Assembly (NCBI GenBank): GCA_902577425.1
Contig: CACGZD010000001.1
Location: 465,513 to 510,413 of the forward strand
Length of the DNA: 44,901 nucleotides
Reading direction: 5' to 3'
Source of the DNA: an uncultured Alphaproteobacteria bacterium
GTDB taxonomy: Bacteria; Pseudomonadota; Alphaproteobacteria; HIMB59; GCA-002718135
Positions 16,776 to 24,302 of the stretch are shown here, piece by piece. The notes under the pieces were generated by a model. That model ran no database searches. It saw nothing but the letters and a program-made list of their open reading frames with translations, and was not told where the DNA came from. Every line of letters starts with the position of its first letter. The first letter of the stretch is position 1. Made by a program: the position numbers and the translations under genes.

Positions 16776-17612
16776 TTAATATAAATACCCAAATTTTTTC
16801 ATTGTTTGAGCAAAGCTTTTTTCTATATCTTGGGCGTGTAAAGTGGATAAGTTTTTCTTCCATTGGTCTTTTTTACCAATATTAAAAAATTTTGTTCCGT
16901 ATATAGACTCTTCAAAACCCACCTCTGTTTCCATTTTGTTTAAGTTGGTAAAATTTGTGCTTTCTACAGCATTTACAATTTTTTGGTCTGTAAAGTTACT
17001 TTCGACACCAACATTTTTTAGGAACATGATAAGTTGTATTATTGTTTGCATCGGTTTATCAATCATGTCTTCATACTTGATAACAATTTTTGGATAATTA
17101 GGAATTAACCATGAGCTTACATGGTAATCCCACCGCGACCAATGTGTAAAATATTGGTTTTCTTTGTTTTTTACAGTAAATTTTTCATCTTTAATAATTT
17201 TAACAACATCATTGATTTTTAATCCTGAAAATTTAGAATATGACAAAATAACATCCCTTGGATCCCTAACAATATAAATTACACATTTTGTTGTTTCTTG
17301 GTTTGTATAGTCATAACCGTCTATTTTAATGTTTGCAGCATGAGTTTTAAAAAATCTTAGAGTGTTTTTTTTGTTAAATAGTTTTTGAGCTTCAATTCTA
17401 AATTTTGCCAAAGTTGTAAGATCGTATGTTGGTATTTTTTTGTCTTTGATAATTTCATCAAAATAAAAAGGTCTATCAAATGTGTTTATTTTTTTTAGTA
17501 TATTAAAATTAAAATTACCGTCCTCTGTATAAAACAAGCTTGATAGAACTGACCTTATCCATGTGTTTCCGCTTTTTGGATACGAAGCAATCCAAATGAT
17601 GTTTTTATTCAT
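16776..17612 (-). CDS. PAPS-dependent sulfotransferase
   Basis: Likely transfers sulfate from PAPS to an unknown acceptor. 278 residues, soluble. The 5'-phosphosulfate loop YPKSGNTW is at residues 11-18, and the 3'-phosphate site VRDPRDVILSYSKFSG is near residue 115. The C-terminal FFNIGKKDQWKK loop matches the cytosolic sulfotransferase (Sulfotransfer_1) family. It lies between rho and mnmE on the same strand, 43 bp after rho, so it probably reads from the rho promoter. This position is not part of the usual conserved order I know for Alphaproteobacteria, so it may be an acquired gene. Acceptor candidates such as a surface glycan or lipid are speculation. Confidence 0.88.
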   Translation of the reverse strand: MNKNIIWIASYPKSGNTWIRSVLSSLFYTEDGNFNFNILKKINTFDRPFYFDEIIKDKKIPTYDLTTLAKFRIEAQKLFNKKNTLRFFKTHAANIKIDGYDYTNQETTKCVIYIVRDPRDVILSYSKFSGLKINDVVKIIKDEKFTVKNKENQYFTHWSRWDYHVSSWLIPNYPKIVIKYEDMIDKPMQTIIQLIMFLKNVGVESNFTDQKIVNAVESTNFTNLNKMETEVGFEESIYGTKFFNIGKKDQWKKNLSTLHAQDIEKSFAQTMKKFGYLY

Positions 17613-17655
17613 CTGGGTCTATTAATAGTAAAATGTAGTTAAAAAAAGAGTAATT

Positions 17656-18921
17656 TTAAGATTGGTTTTTGGTGCCCATACTCTGAAAGAAATCATTGTT
17701 TGTTTTAGAATCTTTCATTTTGTCTAAAAGAAACTCCATAGCCTCTGTTGTCCCCATTGGAGCTAAAATTTTTCTAAGAATAAAAGTTTTGCCAAGCTCG
17801 TCTTTATCTAAAAGTAACTCTTCTTTTCTTGTTGCAGATTTTCCAATATCAAATGCAGGAAATGTTCTTTTTTGACTTAATTTTCTATCAAGTACGATTT
17901 CACTATTTCCTGTGCCTTTAAACTCTTCAAAAATTACCTCGTCCATTCTACTACCTGTTTCAATAAGAGCGGTGGCAATAATAGTTAAAGACCCTCCTTT
18001 TTCTACATTTCTAGCAGCACCAAAAAATCTTTTTGGTCTTTGAAGTGCGTTGGCATCAACTCCACCTGTTAATACTTTACCACTTGATGGAACAACAGTA
18101 TTGTAGGCTCTTCCCAACCTTGTTATAGAATCTAACAAAATTACAACATCTTTTTTATACTCAACTAAACGTTTTGCTTTTTCTATAACCATTTCAGCAA
18201 CCTGGACATGTCTGGAGGCAGGCTCATCAAAAGTAGAACTAATAACCTCTCCTTTTACAGATCTTGCCATATCAGTTACTTCCTCAGGTCTTTCATCTAT
18301 TAAAAGAACTATAAGTTTTGTTTCAGGATTATTTTTAGTAATTGCATTAGCAATTTTCTGCATTATTATTGTTTTTCCTGTAAATGGTTGGGCAACGATC
18401 AATTGTCTTTGTCCTTTACCTAGTGGTGCAATAATATCTATAATTCTTTCAGTTAAATCAGGCATTGGTTTTTCTTGTTCAAGTTTAAACCTTGATTCAG
18501 GATATAAAGGGGTTAGATCTTCAAAATTAATCCTGTTTCTTACTTGGTTTGGGTCTTGATTATTAATTGAGATAATTTTAATAAGAGCAAAATATCTTTC
18601 TCCATGTTTAGGAGCTCTTATTTCTCCTTCAATGCTATCACCTGTTCTAAGACTAAACTTTTTTATTTGACTAGGACTAACATATATATCATCAGGACCA
18701 GGTAGATAATTTGATTCTGGTGATCTTAAAAAACCAAAACCATCTTGCATAATTTCGATTACACCAATTCCTGTTATGGTTTCTCCATCAATTGCTATTT
18801 TTTTTAAAATAGCAAACATTAAATCCTGTTTTCTTAATGAAGAGGGGTTCTCAATACCAAGGTCGTCAGCTTGTTTTAGTAAATCTTCTGGTTCTTTTAT
18901 TTTTAAATCTTGTAAATTCAT
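17656..18921 (-). CDS. rho: Transcription termination factor Rho
   Basis: Hexameric RNA helicase that ends transcription at Rho-dependent sites. 421 residues, normal size with no large insertion. The N-terminal helical part is followed by the RNA-binding cold-shock-like fold (GFGFLRS, about residue 62; DDIYVS). The ATPase core has [16 protein letters not shown] (residues 169-184), [12 protein letters not shown], Walker [17 protein letters not shown], and the Q/R loops ([14 protein letters not shown]). In the P-loop the usual APPKAGKT/APPRTGKT reads AQPFTGKT, replacing a basic residue by Phe 180. It is the first gene of the minus-strand run leaving the candidate oriC. Confidence 0.97.
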   Translation of the reverse strand: MNLQDLKIKEPEDLLKQADDLGIENPSSLRKQDLMFAILKKIAIDGETITGIGVIEIMQDGFGFLRSPESNYLPGPDDIYVSPSQIKKFSLRTGDSIEGEIRAPKHGERYFALIKIISINNQDPNQVRNRINFEDLTPLYPESRFKLEQEKPMPDLTERIIDIIAPLGKGQRQLIVAQPFTGKTIIMQKIANAITKNNPETKLIVLLIDERPEEVTDMARSVKGEVISSTFDEPASRHVQVAEMVIEKAKRLVEYKKDVVILLDSITRLGRAYNTVVPSSGKVLTGGVDANALQRPKRFFGAARNVEKGGSLTIIATALIETGSRMDEVIFEEFKGTGNSEIVLDRKLSQKRTFPAFDIGKSATRKEELLLDKDELGKTFILRKILAPMGTTEAMEFLLDKMKDSKTNNDFFQSMGTKNQS

Positions 18922-19336
18922 AATATTGTTAGTGGAGGTTGTTTAGATAAGAAAAATTATTATTATTTAAAAAAAACTATAAAGTCAAAATAATATTATA
19001 ATATATATTTAAATTTGTTGTTTTAGTTGGGGGAGTTAAAAAGGATAATAATTTGTTTTGCTTATATTTTAAGGAAAACTATACAATATTAATAATTTAA
19101 TTAATAAAACATGAAAAACCTTAAAAGAACCGGTAAATAACTGTTTTTATTAAATTTTCGCTCATTTTATATGTTTATAACATGTTTATGAAAAAATGAT
19201 AAAAAACACAATTCACAAGCATTAATAATTTTAGAGTTATAAAAAAAATTATAAGAAAAGATGTATATAAAAATAATAAAAATTTAAAAAAGAAATAAAA
19301 AAAAGAAAAAGATGAACAAACTACATAGTTATAAAC
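18922..19336. other. Candidate chromosomal replication origin (oriC)
   Basis: This 415-bp stretch is the longest gene-free gap in the window and one of its most AT-rich parts. I see no ORF, tRNA or terminator in it. Genes leave it in both directions: rho to parB to the left, maf to Smr to the right. In Caulobacter oriC lies beside the maf-aroE-coaE-dnaQ order, and ParAB/parS lie a few kb away, as here. Repeats similar to DnaA boxes (consensus TTATNCACA) are present: TTATAAACA at 19329-19337 (8 of 9), its reverse complement at 19172-19180, and one with 7 of 9 at 19183-19191. A long A/T tract at 19200-19310 could unwind. It must also hold the promoters of rho and maf. Confidence 0.6.
19171..19191 (-). 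repeat. Direct repeat of DnaA-box-like 9-mers
   Basis: Two copies of ATGTTTAT start at 19171 and 19182, exactly one helical turn (11 bp) apart. On the minus strand they read TTATAAACA and TCATAAACA, close to a DnaA box. A third copy, inverted, overlaps the maf start at 19329-19337. Confidence 0.5.
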
Positions 19337-19945
19337 ATGATTTTTAACACCAGGTTTGTATTAGCAAGTACCAGCAAATCAAGATATTCTATATTAAAAA
19401 ATACCGGCTTGTCTTTTTCTAAACATACCCCACCTTGTGACGAGGAAGAGCTTAAAAAAGAATTATTAATAAAAAGAACTAACCCGAAAAAAATTTCCTT
19501 AGAGCTGGCTAGATTAAAAGCTTTTAGTGTAAGTGAAAAAATGAAAAAAAAAATAATAGTAGGCTCTGATACTGTTATATTTATAAATAAAGAAATTTTA
19601 AATAAAGCCAAAAATCTTAAGGAGGCCAAAAACAAAATAAAACTAATGGCTGGAAAAAAACATTCTATATATTCTAGTGCGTCTGTTTTTTATAACAAAA
19701 GAGAGGTTTGGAACCAAACCCAAAAAACAACAGTTAAAATAAGAAAATTAACAGAACAGGAGATCAACCTATATTTACTAAAAGCAGGAAACAAGATACT
19801 AAGCTCTGTTGGTTGTTACCAAATCGAGATGGGAGGAGCAAACATCATCGAGAATATAAAGGGCGATTATTTTAATGTAATGGGGTTTCCACTTTTTCCT
19901 TTTTTAAATTTTTTAAAGAAGACTGGTATAAAAAAACAAAAATGA
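19337..19945 (+). CDS. maf: Maf-like nucleotide pyrophosphatase
   Basis: Hydrolyses non-standard or free NTPs (dTTP/UTP or m7GTP subfamilies) to monophosphates, a house-cleaning role sometimes tied to septum control. 202 residues. The N-terminal motif LASTSKSR (residues 9-16) matches the family S-x-S-x-x-R phosphate-binding signature. The catalytic Asp lies in VGSDTVIF (about residue 75), and VGCYQIEMGGANIIENIKGDYFNVMGFP is the conserved C-terminal block, given here in part only as a landmark. It is the first gene to the right of the candidate origin; its 3' end overlaps aroE by 4 bp. Confidence 0.92.
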   Translation: MIFNTRFVLASTSKSRYSILKNTGLSFSKHTPPCDEEELKKELLIKRTNPKKISLELARLKAFSVSEKMKKKIIVGSDTVIFINKEILNKAKNLKEAKNKIKLMAGKKHSIYSSASVFYNKREVWNQTQKTTVKIRKLTEQEINLYLLKAGNKILSSVGCYQIEMGGANIIENIKGDYFNVMGFPLFPFLNFLKKTGIKKQK

Positions 19946-20772
19946 AAAAAGCATATGTTATTGGAAAAAATGCAAGCAAAAGTCTATCACCAACAATTTT
20001 TAACTATTGGTTCAAAAAATACAAAATTAAAGGAGAGTATGGTTTTAAAGAAATTAATGAAATTGATTTTAATAGCGCTATTCATACCATCTTAAAAGAA
20101 AAAAACCTTTGTGGTCTTAATATTACAATTCCATTTAAAGAAAAAATTATAAAGCACTTACATTCAATTGATAAAAACGCTGAGCAAATAGGTGCTGTTA
20201 ATTGTATTAGCAAAACAAAAGAGGGATTTGAAGGAATTAACACTGACTGGGTGGGTTTTGAAGAATCAATAAGATGGCAAGAGAAATATAATACAAGCAA
20301 AATTATCACAAAAGAAAACGCTATTTTAATTGGTTACGGAGGCGCATCAAAGGCAATTTTATATTCATTATTAAAAACAGGGTTTAAAAAAATTAGGGTT
20401 TTCAATAGAGATTTTTCAAAAATCAAAGATCTAAAAAATATTTCAGCACACAAACTAAACGAATTAGAAAATTATTTTAGTAAAGCCGACCTCGTTATAA
20501 ACACAATCCCCATTAATTATAATAAAGACCTTAACCTAAGAGCTCCCAAAATTAATTTTGTTAAGGATAAAATTGCCCACACACCACATGGTTTTGATGC
20601 TTGCTACAATCAAAATACATTTTTTTTAGATCACTTCAACAAAAGAAAGCGTTTCTATGGTTTGCACATGTTGATTCACCAAGCCGCACCATGCTTTCAC
20701 AAGTGGTATGGTGTTAAGCCTGAGGTTGATACAAAACTTGTAACCCTTCTTGAAACATTATTAAACCAATGA
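19942..20772 (+). CDS. aroE: Shikimate dehydrogenase
   Basis: Reduces 3-dehydroshikimate to shikimate with NADPH in the chorismate pathway. 276 residues, standard length. The shikimate-binding SLSP is at residues 14-17; the catalytic Lys is K66 in NITIPFKEK, and the paired Asp is in GINTDWVGF. The dinucleotide loop is GYGGASKA in place of the more common GAGGAxR. The C-terminal GLHMLIHQAAPCFHKW closes over the substrate. Start overlaps maf by 4 bp and the end overlaps coaE by 4 bp (ATGA), so the set is translated in a coupled way. Confidence 0.95.
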   Translation: MKKAYVIGKNASKSLSPTIFNYWFKKYKIKGEYGFKEINEIDFNSAIHTILKEKNLCGLNITIPFKEKIIKHLHSIDKNAEQIGAVNCISKTKEGFEGINTDWVGFEESIRWQEKYNTSKIITKENAILIGYGGASKAILYSLLKTGFKKIRVFNRDFSKIKDLKNISAHKLNELENYFSKADLVINTIPINYNKDLNLRAPKINFVKDKIAHTPHGFDACYNQNTFFLDHFNKRKRFYGLHMLIHQAAPCFHKWYGVKPEVDTKLVTLLETLLNQ

Positions 20773-21374
20773 CAATATTTGTAGGATTAACAGGGGGTAT
20801 TGCAACAGGAAAAAGTACAGTAGTTAAGTTTTTGCAAAAAAAGGGATACAAAGTTCACGACTCTGATTTGGTTGTAAATAATATATACGCTAAACCAAAT
20901 AAAAAACTTTTTGATACTTTAAAAAAAATAGGATTATCTAAGTCTATTAAAAAAAAGAAAATTGATAAAAGTATTATCAGAGATGAAATTTTTTCTAATA
21001 AAGTAAAGAAAAAAAAACTAGAAAAATTTATTCATAAAGAAGTGCAAATATCACGAAATGTTTTTATAAAAAAACACAAAAACAAAAAAAACAAAATTAT
21101 ATTTTTTGATATACCCCTTCTTTTTGAATCAAAGTTAACCCATATCTGTCATTATATAATCTTACTTTGTGCTCCAAAAAAAACAAAAATTGAAAGAGTA
21201 TTAAAAAGAAAAAATATTGACAAAAAGGTTATTATAAAAATATTAAAAAATCAAATCGATGATAAAATTAAAAAAAAGAAATCACACTATATTATCAACA
21301 CATCAAAACCAAAAAAACATTCTTTTAAAATGATTTTAGAAGCTATTAGTAATATATTGGAGCAAAATGCGTGA
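20769..21374 (+). CDS. coaE: Dephospho-CoA kinase, extremely lysine-rich
   Basis: Final step of CoA synthesis: phosphorylates the ribose 3'-OH of dephospho-CoA. 201 residues. The P-loop GGIATGKST is at residues 9-17, followed by the family motif HDSDLVV (substrate binding) and FFDIPLLFE, then the lid region. Catalytic elements look intact. By my count Lys makes up 48 of 201 residues (about 24 percent), an extreme even among AT-rich genomes, mostly in surface runs. It overlaps aroE by 4 bp and dnaQ by 8 bp. Confidence 0.94.
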   Translation: MTIFVGLTGGIATGKSTVVKFLQKKGYKVHDSDLVVNNIYAKPNKKLFDTLKKIGLSKSIKKKKIDKSIIRDEIFSNKVKKKKLEKFIHKEVQISRNVFIKKHKNKKNKIIFFDIPLLFESKLTHICHYIILLCAPKKTKIERVLKRKNIDKKVIIKILKNQIDDKIKKKKSHYIINTSKPKKHSFKMILEAISNILEQNA

Positions 21375-22056
21375 AATAGTTTTAGATACTGAAACGACAG
21401 GATTAAGCTTTGAGCAAGGAGACCGAATAATTGAAGTTGGGTGCGTTGAGCTGCATAACCACATTCCAACAGGAAAAACCTTACAATTTTTTTGTAATGT
21501 ACAAAAAAAAATTAGTGAAGAGGCTTCAAAGATTCACGGAATTACAAATGAGTTTTTAAGCTCCCACCAAACATTCAAAGAAAATGCTAACAAGCTAATT
21601 AATTTTGTCAAAGACGATGACCTTGTTATTCATAATGCCTCTTTTGATATAGGTTTTATAAATAATGAATTAAAAATAATCGGTTTACCAGAATTAAAAA
21701 ATAAAATTATAGACACTGTTTCCTTAGCAAGAAAAAAATTAAATACAAGAATTGCAAACTTAGATTATCTTTGTAGAAGGTTTGAGATTGATCTAAGTGA
21801 GAGAAAGCTACACGGAGCACTTTTGGACTCCCACCTTTTGGCAGAAGTATATCTAGAATTAAATGGGGGAAAACAAATTTCTATGGACCTTTATAATGCT
21901 GAGAAAAAAACAAAAAACAAAGAAACAATTGAGACCAAAACAAGTCATAAATTCACTAAAATACAACCCAATGAAGAAGAGTTATTGCAGCACAAACTTA
22001 ATTTAAAACAAATAAAGAACCCCCTTTGGGAAAAATTTACTACAAAAAATAACTAA
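21367..22056 (+). CDS. dnaQ: DNA polymerase III epsilon subunit (proofreading exonuclease)
   Basis: 3'-5' exonuclease that proofreads for Pol III. 229 residues. It is of the DEDDh type: D7 and E9 in VLDTETTGL, then HNASFDIGFIN, and the final His/Asp pair in KLHGALLDSHLLAEVYLELNGG. The C-terminal ~50 residues, rich in Lys/Glu, correspond to the tail that binds the polymerase alpha subunit. Start overlaps coaE by 8 bp. The Tim44-like gene follows after 18 bp; secB, which sits hereabouts in many Alphaproteobacteria, is not present at this spot. Confidence 0.95.
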   Translation: MREIVLDTETTGLSFEQGDRIIEVGCVELHNHIPTGKTLQFFCNVQKKISEEASKIHGITNEFLSSHQTFKENANKLINFVKDDDLVIHNASFDIGFINNELKIIGLPELKNKIIDTVSLARKKLNTRIANLDYLCRRFEIDLSERKLHGALLDSHLLAEVYLELNGGKQISMDLYNAEKKTKNKETIETKTSHKFTKIQPNEEELLQHKLNLKQIKNPLWEKFTTKNN

Positions 22057-22074
22057 ATTAACTATATATATTTT

Positions 22075-22653
22075 ATGGTTTATGGAGATTTGCAATTTTT
22101 CGATATAATTATATTTGCTGGCATTGCAGCTTTTTTAATTTATAGATTAAAAAATGTCCTTGGCAAAAGAAGCGGTTTCGAAAAAAAAATAGGCATGCCC
22201 CAACCAAAAGAAAAAGAAACCAATTCTTTAAAAAACATTCCGCAACTTAAAGAAAATGAAAACAAGTTGTCCAAAGCATATGAGGTTTTGGGAGATTTTG
22301 ATCATAAAAAATTTCTAGAAGGAGCAAAGTTTGCTTTCGAAACAATAATTAATGCTTTTAACAATAGCGACAAAAAAACCCTAAAAAATTTGTTAACCAA
22401 AGATGTTTTTCTAACTTTTGAAAATGCAATAGAAGAGAAAAAAAACAACCCAAATTACCAATTTTATTCAATTGTAGTAGACGAGGTAACCGATGTATCA
22501 GTAATTGATAGCTTAATAAATATTACATTAAAAATTACAAGCGAGCAATTTAAAGACAATGATGAATCAACTATATCAAAAAAACAGGACACCTGGACTT
22601 TTCAAAAAAAAATAAACAGCAACTCACCAATTTGGTTGCTGTCATCAACATAA
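22075..22653 (+). CDS. Tim44-like (TimA) membrane-anchored protein
   Basis: Bacterial relative of the mitochondrial import-motor adaptor Tim44. The 192-residue chain has one N-terminal membrane anchor (about residues 8-23), a Lys-rich linker, and a C-terminal Tim44/MRP-L45 fold starting FLEGAKFAFETIINAFNNSDKKTLKNLLT. In Alphaproteobacteria the homologue is usually downstream of dnaQ and upstream of a murein hydrolase (mltA) and an Smr gene. The same arrangement appears here, except that the hydrolase is a different type. Its bacterial role is not settled. Start ATG 22075 is preceded by a weak SD. Confidence 0.85.
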   Translation: MVYGDLQFFDIIIFAGIAAFLIYRLKNVLGKRSGFEKKIGMPQPKEKETNSLKNIPQLKENENKLSKAYEVLGDFDHKKFLEGAKFAFETIINAFNNSDKKTLKNLLTKDVFLTFENAIEEKKNNPNYQFYSIVVDEVTDVSVIDSLINITLKITSEQFKDNDESTISKKQDTWTFQKKINSNSPIWLLSST

Positions 22654-22659
22654 AACATC

Positions 22660-23109
22660 TTGGAAAAATTTTTATTACTAAAAAAAAGAATAAAAAAAAA
22701 CGAAGGCTTTAGAAATAGGCCTTATCTTGACTCTCTTGGTTACCCAACAATTGGATATGGACACCTAATAACCAAAAAAGAAAAGAAAATGTTTCAAACC
22801 AAATTTTCAAAAAAATTTCTTTCGAGCTTGTTTGATAAAGATTTCAGAACAGCCTTAACAGCTTATAAAAAAAATTTTAATTACAAAAAACACTCAAAAG
22901 ACACTAAAGAAGTTTTAATTGAGATGATTTTTCAACTTGGAATAAAAAAACAAAAAAAATTTGTAAAAATGAACAAACATTTACAAAACAACAACATGTT
23001 TTTAGCAGCCCTAGAAATGAAAAACAGCTTATGGTACAAACAAACACCAAAAAGAGTGAATGGATTAATAAATCATCTTTTAAAAAAAGAATATGAAAAA
23101 AAAAGATAA
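22660..23109 (+). CDS. T4-type lysozyme (glycoside hydrolase family 24)
   Basis: Predicted peptidoglycan muramidase of 149 residues. The catalytic triad of T4 lysozyme (E11, D20, T26) maps with identical spacing to E15, D24 and T30 in NEGFRNRPYLDSLGYPTIGYGH. The C-terminal block WYKQTPKR (from W125) also matches the phage enzymes. Start is TTG 22660; I see no ATG upstream in frame. There is no signal peptide or membrane helix, so how it would reach the cell wall is unclear. It occupies the place where MltA-type lytic transglycosylase is normally encoded, 6 bp after the Tim44-like gene and overlapping the Smr gene by 17 bp. No other phage genes are nearby, suggesting domestication. Confidence 0.88.
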   Translation: MEKFLLLKKRIKKNEGFRNRPYLDSLGYPTIGYGHLITKKEKKMFQTKFSKKFLSSLFDKDFRTALTAYKKNFNYKKHSKDTKEVLIEMIFQLGIKKQKKFVKMNKHLQNNNMFLAALEMKNSLWYKQTPKRVNGLINHLLKKEYEKKR

Positions 23110-23656
23110 AGAGGCTTTTTTAAAATCAATAACAGGTACCAAACCTATTCAAAAGAAGGACAATGTAAAAAAAAGTATTTTAAAAAGTGAAAATTTAAAC
23201 GTAAAAAAAATAAACAAAAAAAAAATTATTATAAAAAATTTAATTGAACCAAAAATTATAACTACAGAAACAAAAAAAAGTAATCAAAACAAAATAGAAA
23301 TTACTAAAATAAACAAAAAACTAAAAAAAGGAAAAATACCACCTGATCAAAAAATTGATTTTCATGGAATGTCTTTATTTGAGGCTGAAGATTTATTATG
23401 TAATACAGTGATAAGTTGTTATAACACAAACAAACGATGCATATTATTTATCACCGGGAAGGGTGTTAACAAAAAAGAAGTAGACTATAGAAATGAAACA
23501 AAACTTTATTATGGAAAAATAAGAGGCGCATTTTCTTCTTGGATAAGAAAACCAGAAATTGAAAAATACATTCTCAGTGTAGAGCAAGCTAGCTTAGCAT
23601 ACGGTGCAGACGGTGCCTTTTTTGTCTATTTAAGAAAGAAGCCTAGAGCCTCTTAA
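23093..23656 (+). CDS. Smr-domain protein
   Basis: Small MutS-related (Smr) domain protein of 187 residues, a probable nicking endonuclease or RNA-cleaving factor. The first ~80 residues are a low-complexity Lys/Ile/Asn segment. The Smr domain starts at KIDFHGMSLFEAEDLL (about residue 87; the family DxHG is here DFHG), with ITGKG near residue 121 and a terminal SVEQASLAYGADGAFFVYLRK. Start overlaps the lysozyme gene by 17 bp; the end converges with the DUF3108 gene, overlapping by 14 bp. Position after Tim44-like and hydrolase genes is conserved in Alphaproteobacteria. Confidence 0.88.
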   Translation: MKKKDKEAFLKSITGTKPIQKKDNVKKSILKSENLNVKKINKKKIIIKNLIEPKIITTETKKSNQNKIEITKINKKLKKGKIPPDQKIDFHGMSLFEAEDLLCNTVISCYNTNKRCILFITGKGVNKKEVDYRNETKLYYGKIRGAFSSWIRKPEIEKYILSVEQASLAYGADGAFFVYLRKKPRAS

Positions 23657-24302
23657 TAGTAAAAACTGAGCCTTTAAATTTTATGTTTATTTTGTATGGA
23701 AGATCTTCATTGGGGTTTTGAAATATTTCTAAATACTCAAGATCGTTTTTATTATGATCAGCCCATATATTTATATAATTTTTTATTAATACCTTAGTAT
23801 AATCATTGTTTTTGTTCGGTGATAGTACATAAACCCTTCTCCCATCAATAGTTTTGGAATCAAAGCTATTAAAAAAAATATTTAAAAAAGATGTTAGTGG
23901 ATCACTATAACCCTCCAGCTCTAAAAAATTAATTCTTGCCAATTCTTTTTCTTCAGGTTGAATTTTTAAATTTATAATTTTATTATTTTTAAAAATTAGG
24001 TTTATATTTCTTTCTTTGTTTTTGGTTTTCCATTCCTGAATATATTTTTCAGAAACTAAAATATCATTTTTTATTGTACCGCTGGCCTCATAATAACCTT
24101 TAAATTTATAAATTAAAGAAAGCGGCCCCTCATTCTTAAGCTTTATAATAGTTGTATAAGCATCTTTTTCTAATTTTACTTGCCAGTCTAAATTACCAAT
24201 AGTGATTCCCTTAGTTTTTACGGTATATTTTTCCCCCACCTTTTTTGCCTCAAGGGATTGAAATGTAATAAATAATAAAACTAAACTAAAAAGTAACCTC
24301 AT
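23643..24302 (-). CDS. DUF3108 exported protein
   Basis: Predicted periplasmic protein of unknown function, about 219 residues. I chose ATG 24302 because it starts a clean signal peptide (MRLLFSLVLLFITFQSLEA, cleavage after SLEA). A longer start at 24341 is possible. The mature chain resembles DUF3108: an early KTKGITIGNLDW strand, the YKFKGYYEASG segment, then SDPLTSFLNIFF and DGRRVYVLSP, patterns of a beta-rich fold. It overlaps the glycosyltransferase 3' end by 17 bp and is likely the last gene of the PAP2-GT-DUF3108 unit. Confidence 0.72.
   Translation of the reverse strand: MRLLFSLVLLFITFQSLEAKKVGEKYTVKTKGITIGNLDWQVKLEKDAYTTIIKLKNEGPLSLIYKFKGYYEASGTIKNDILVSEKYIQEWKTKNKERNINLIFKNNKIINLKIQPEEKELARINFLELEGYSDPLTSFLNIFFNSFDSKTIDGRRVYVLSPNKNNDYTKVLIKNYINIWADHNKNDLEYLEIFQNPNEDLPYKINIKFKGSVFTIKRL

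Noticed and set aside
18922-19336. CtrA-like TTAA-N7-TTAA sites in the candidate origin
   Set aside because: TTAA is too frequent in such AT-rich DNA to be meaningful, and no clear paired site stood out.
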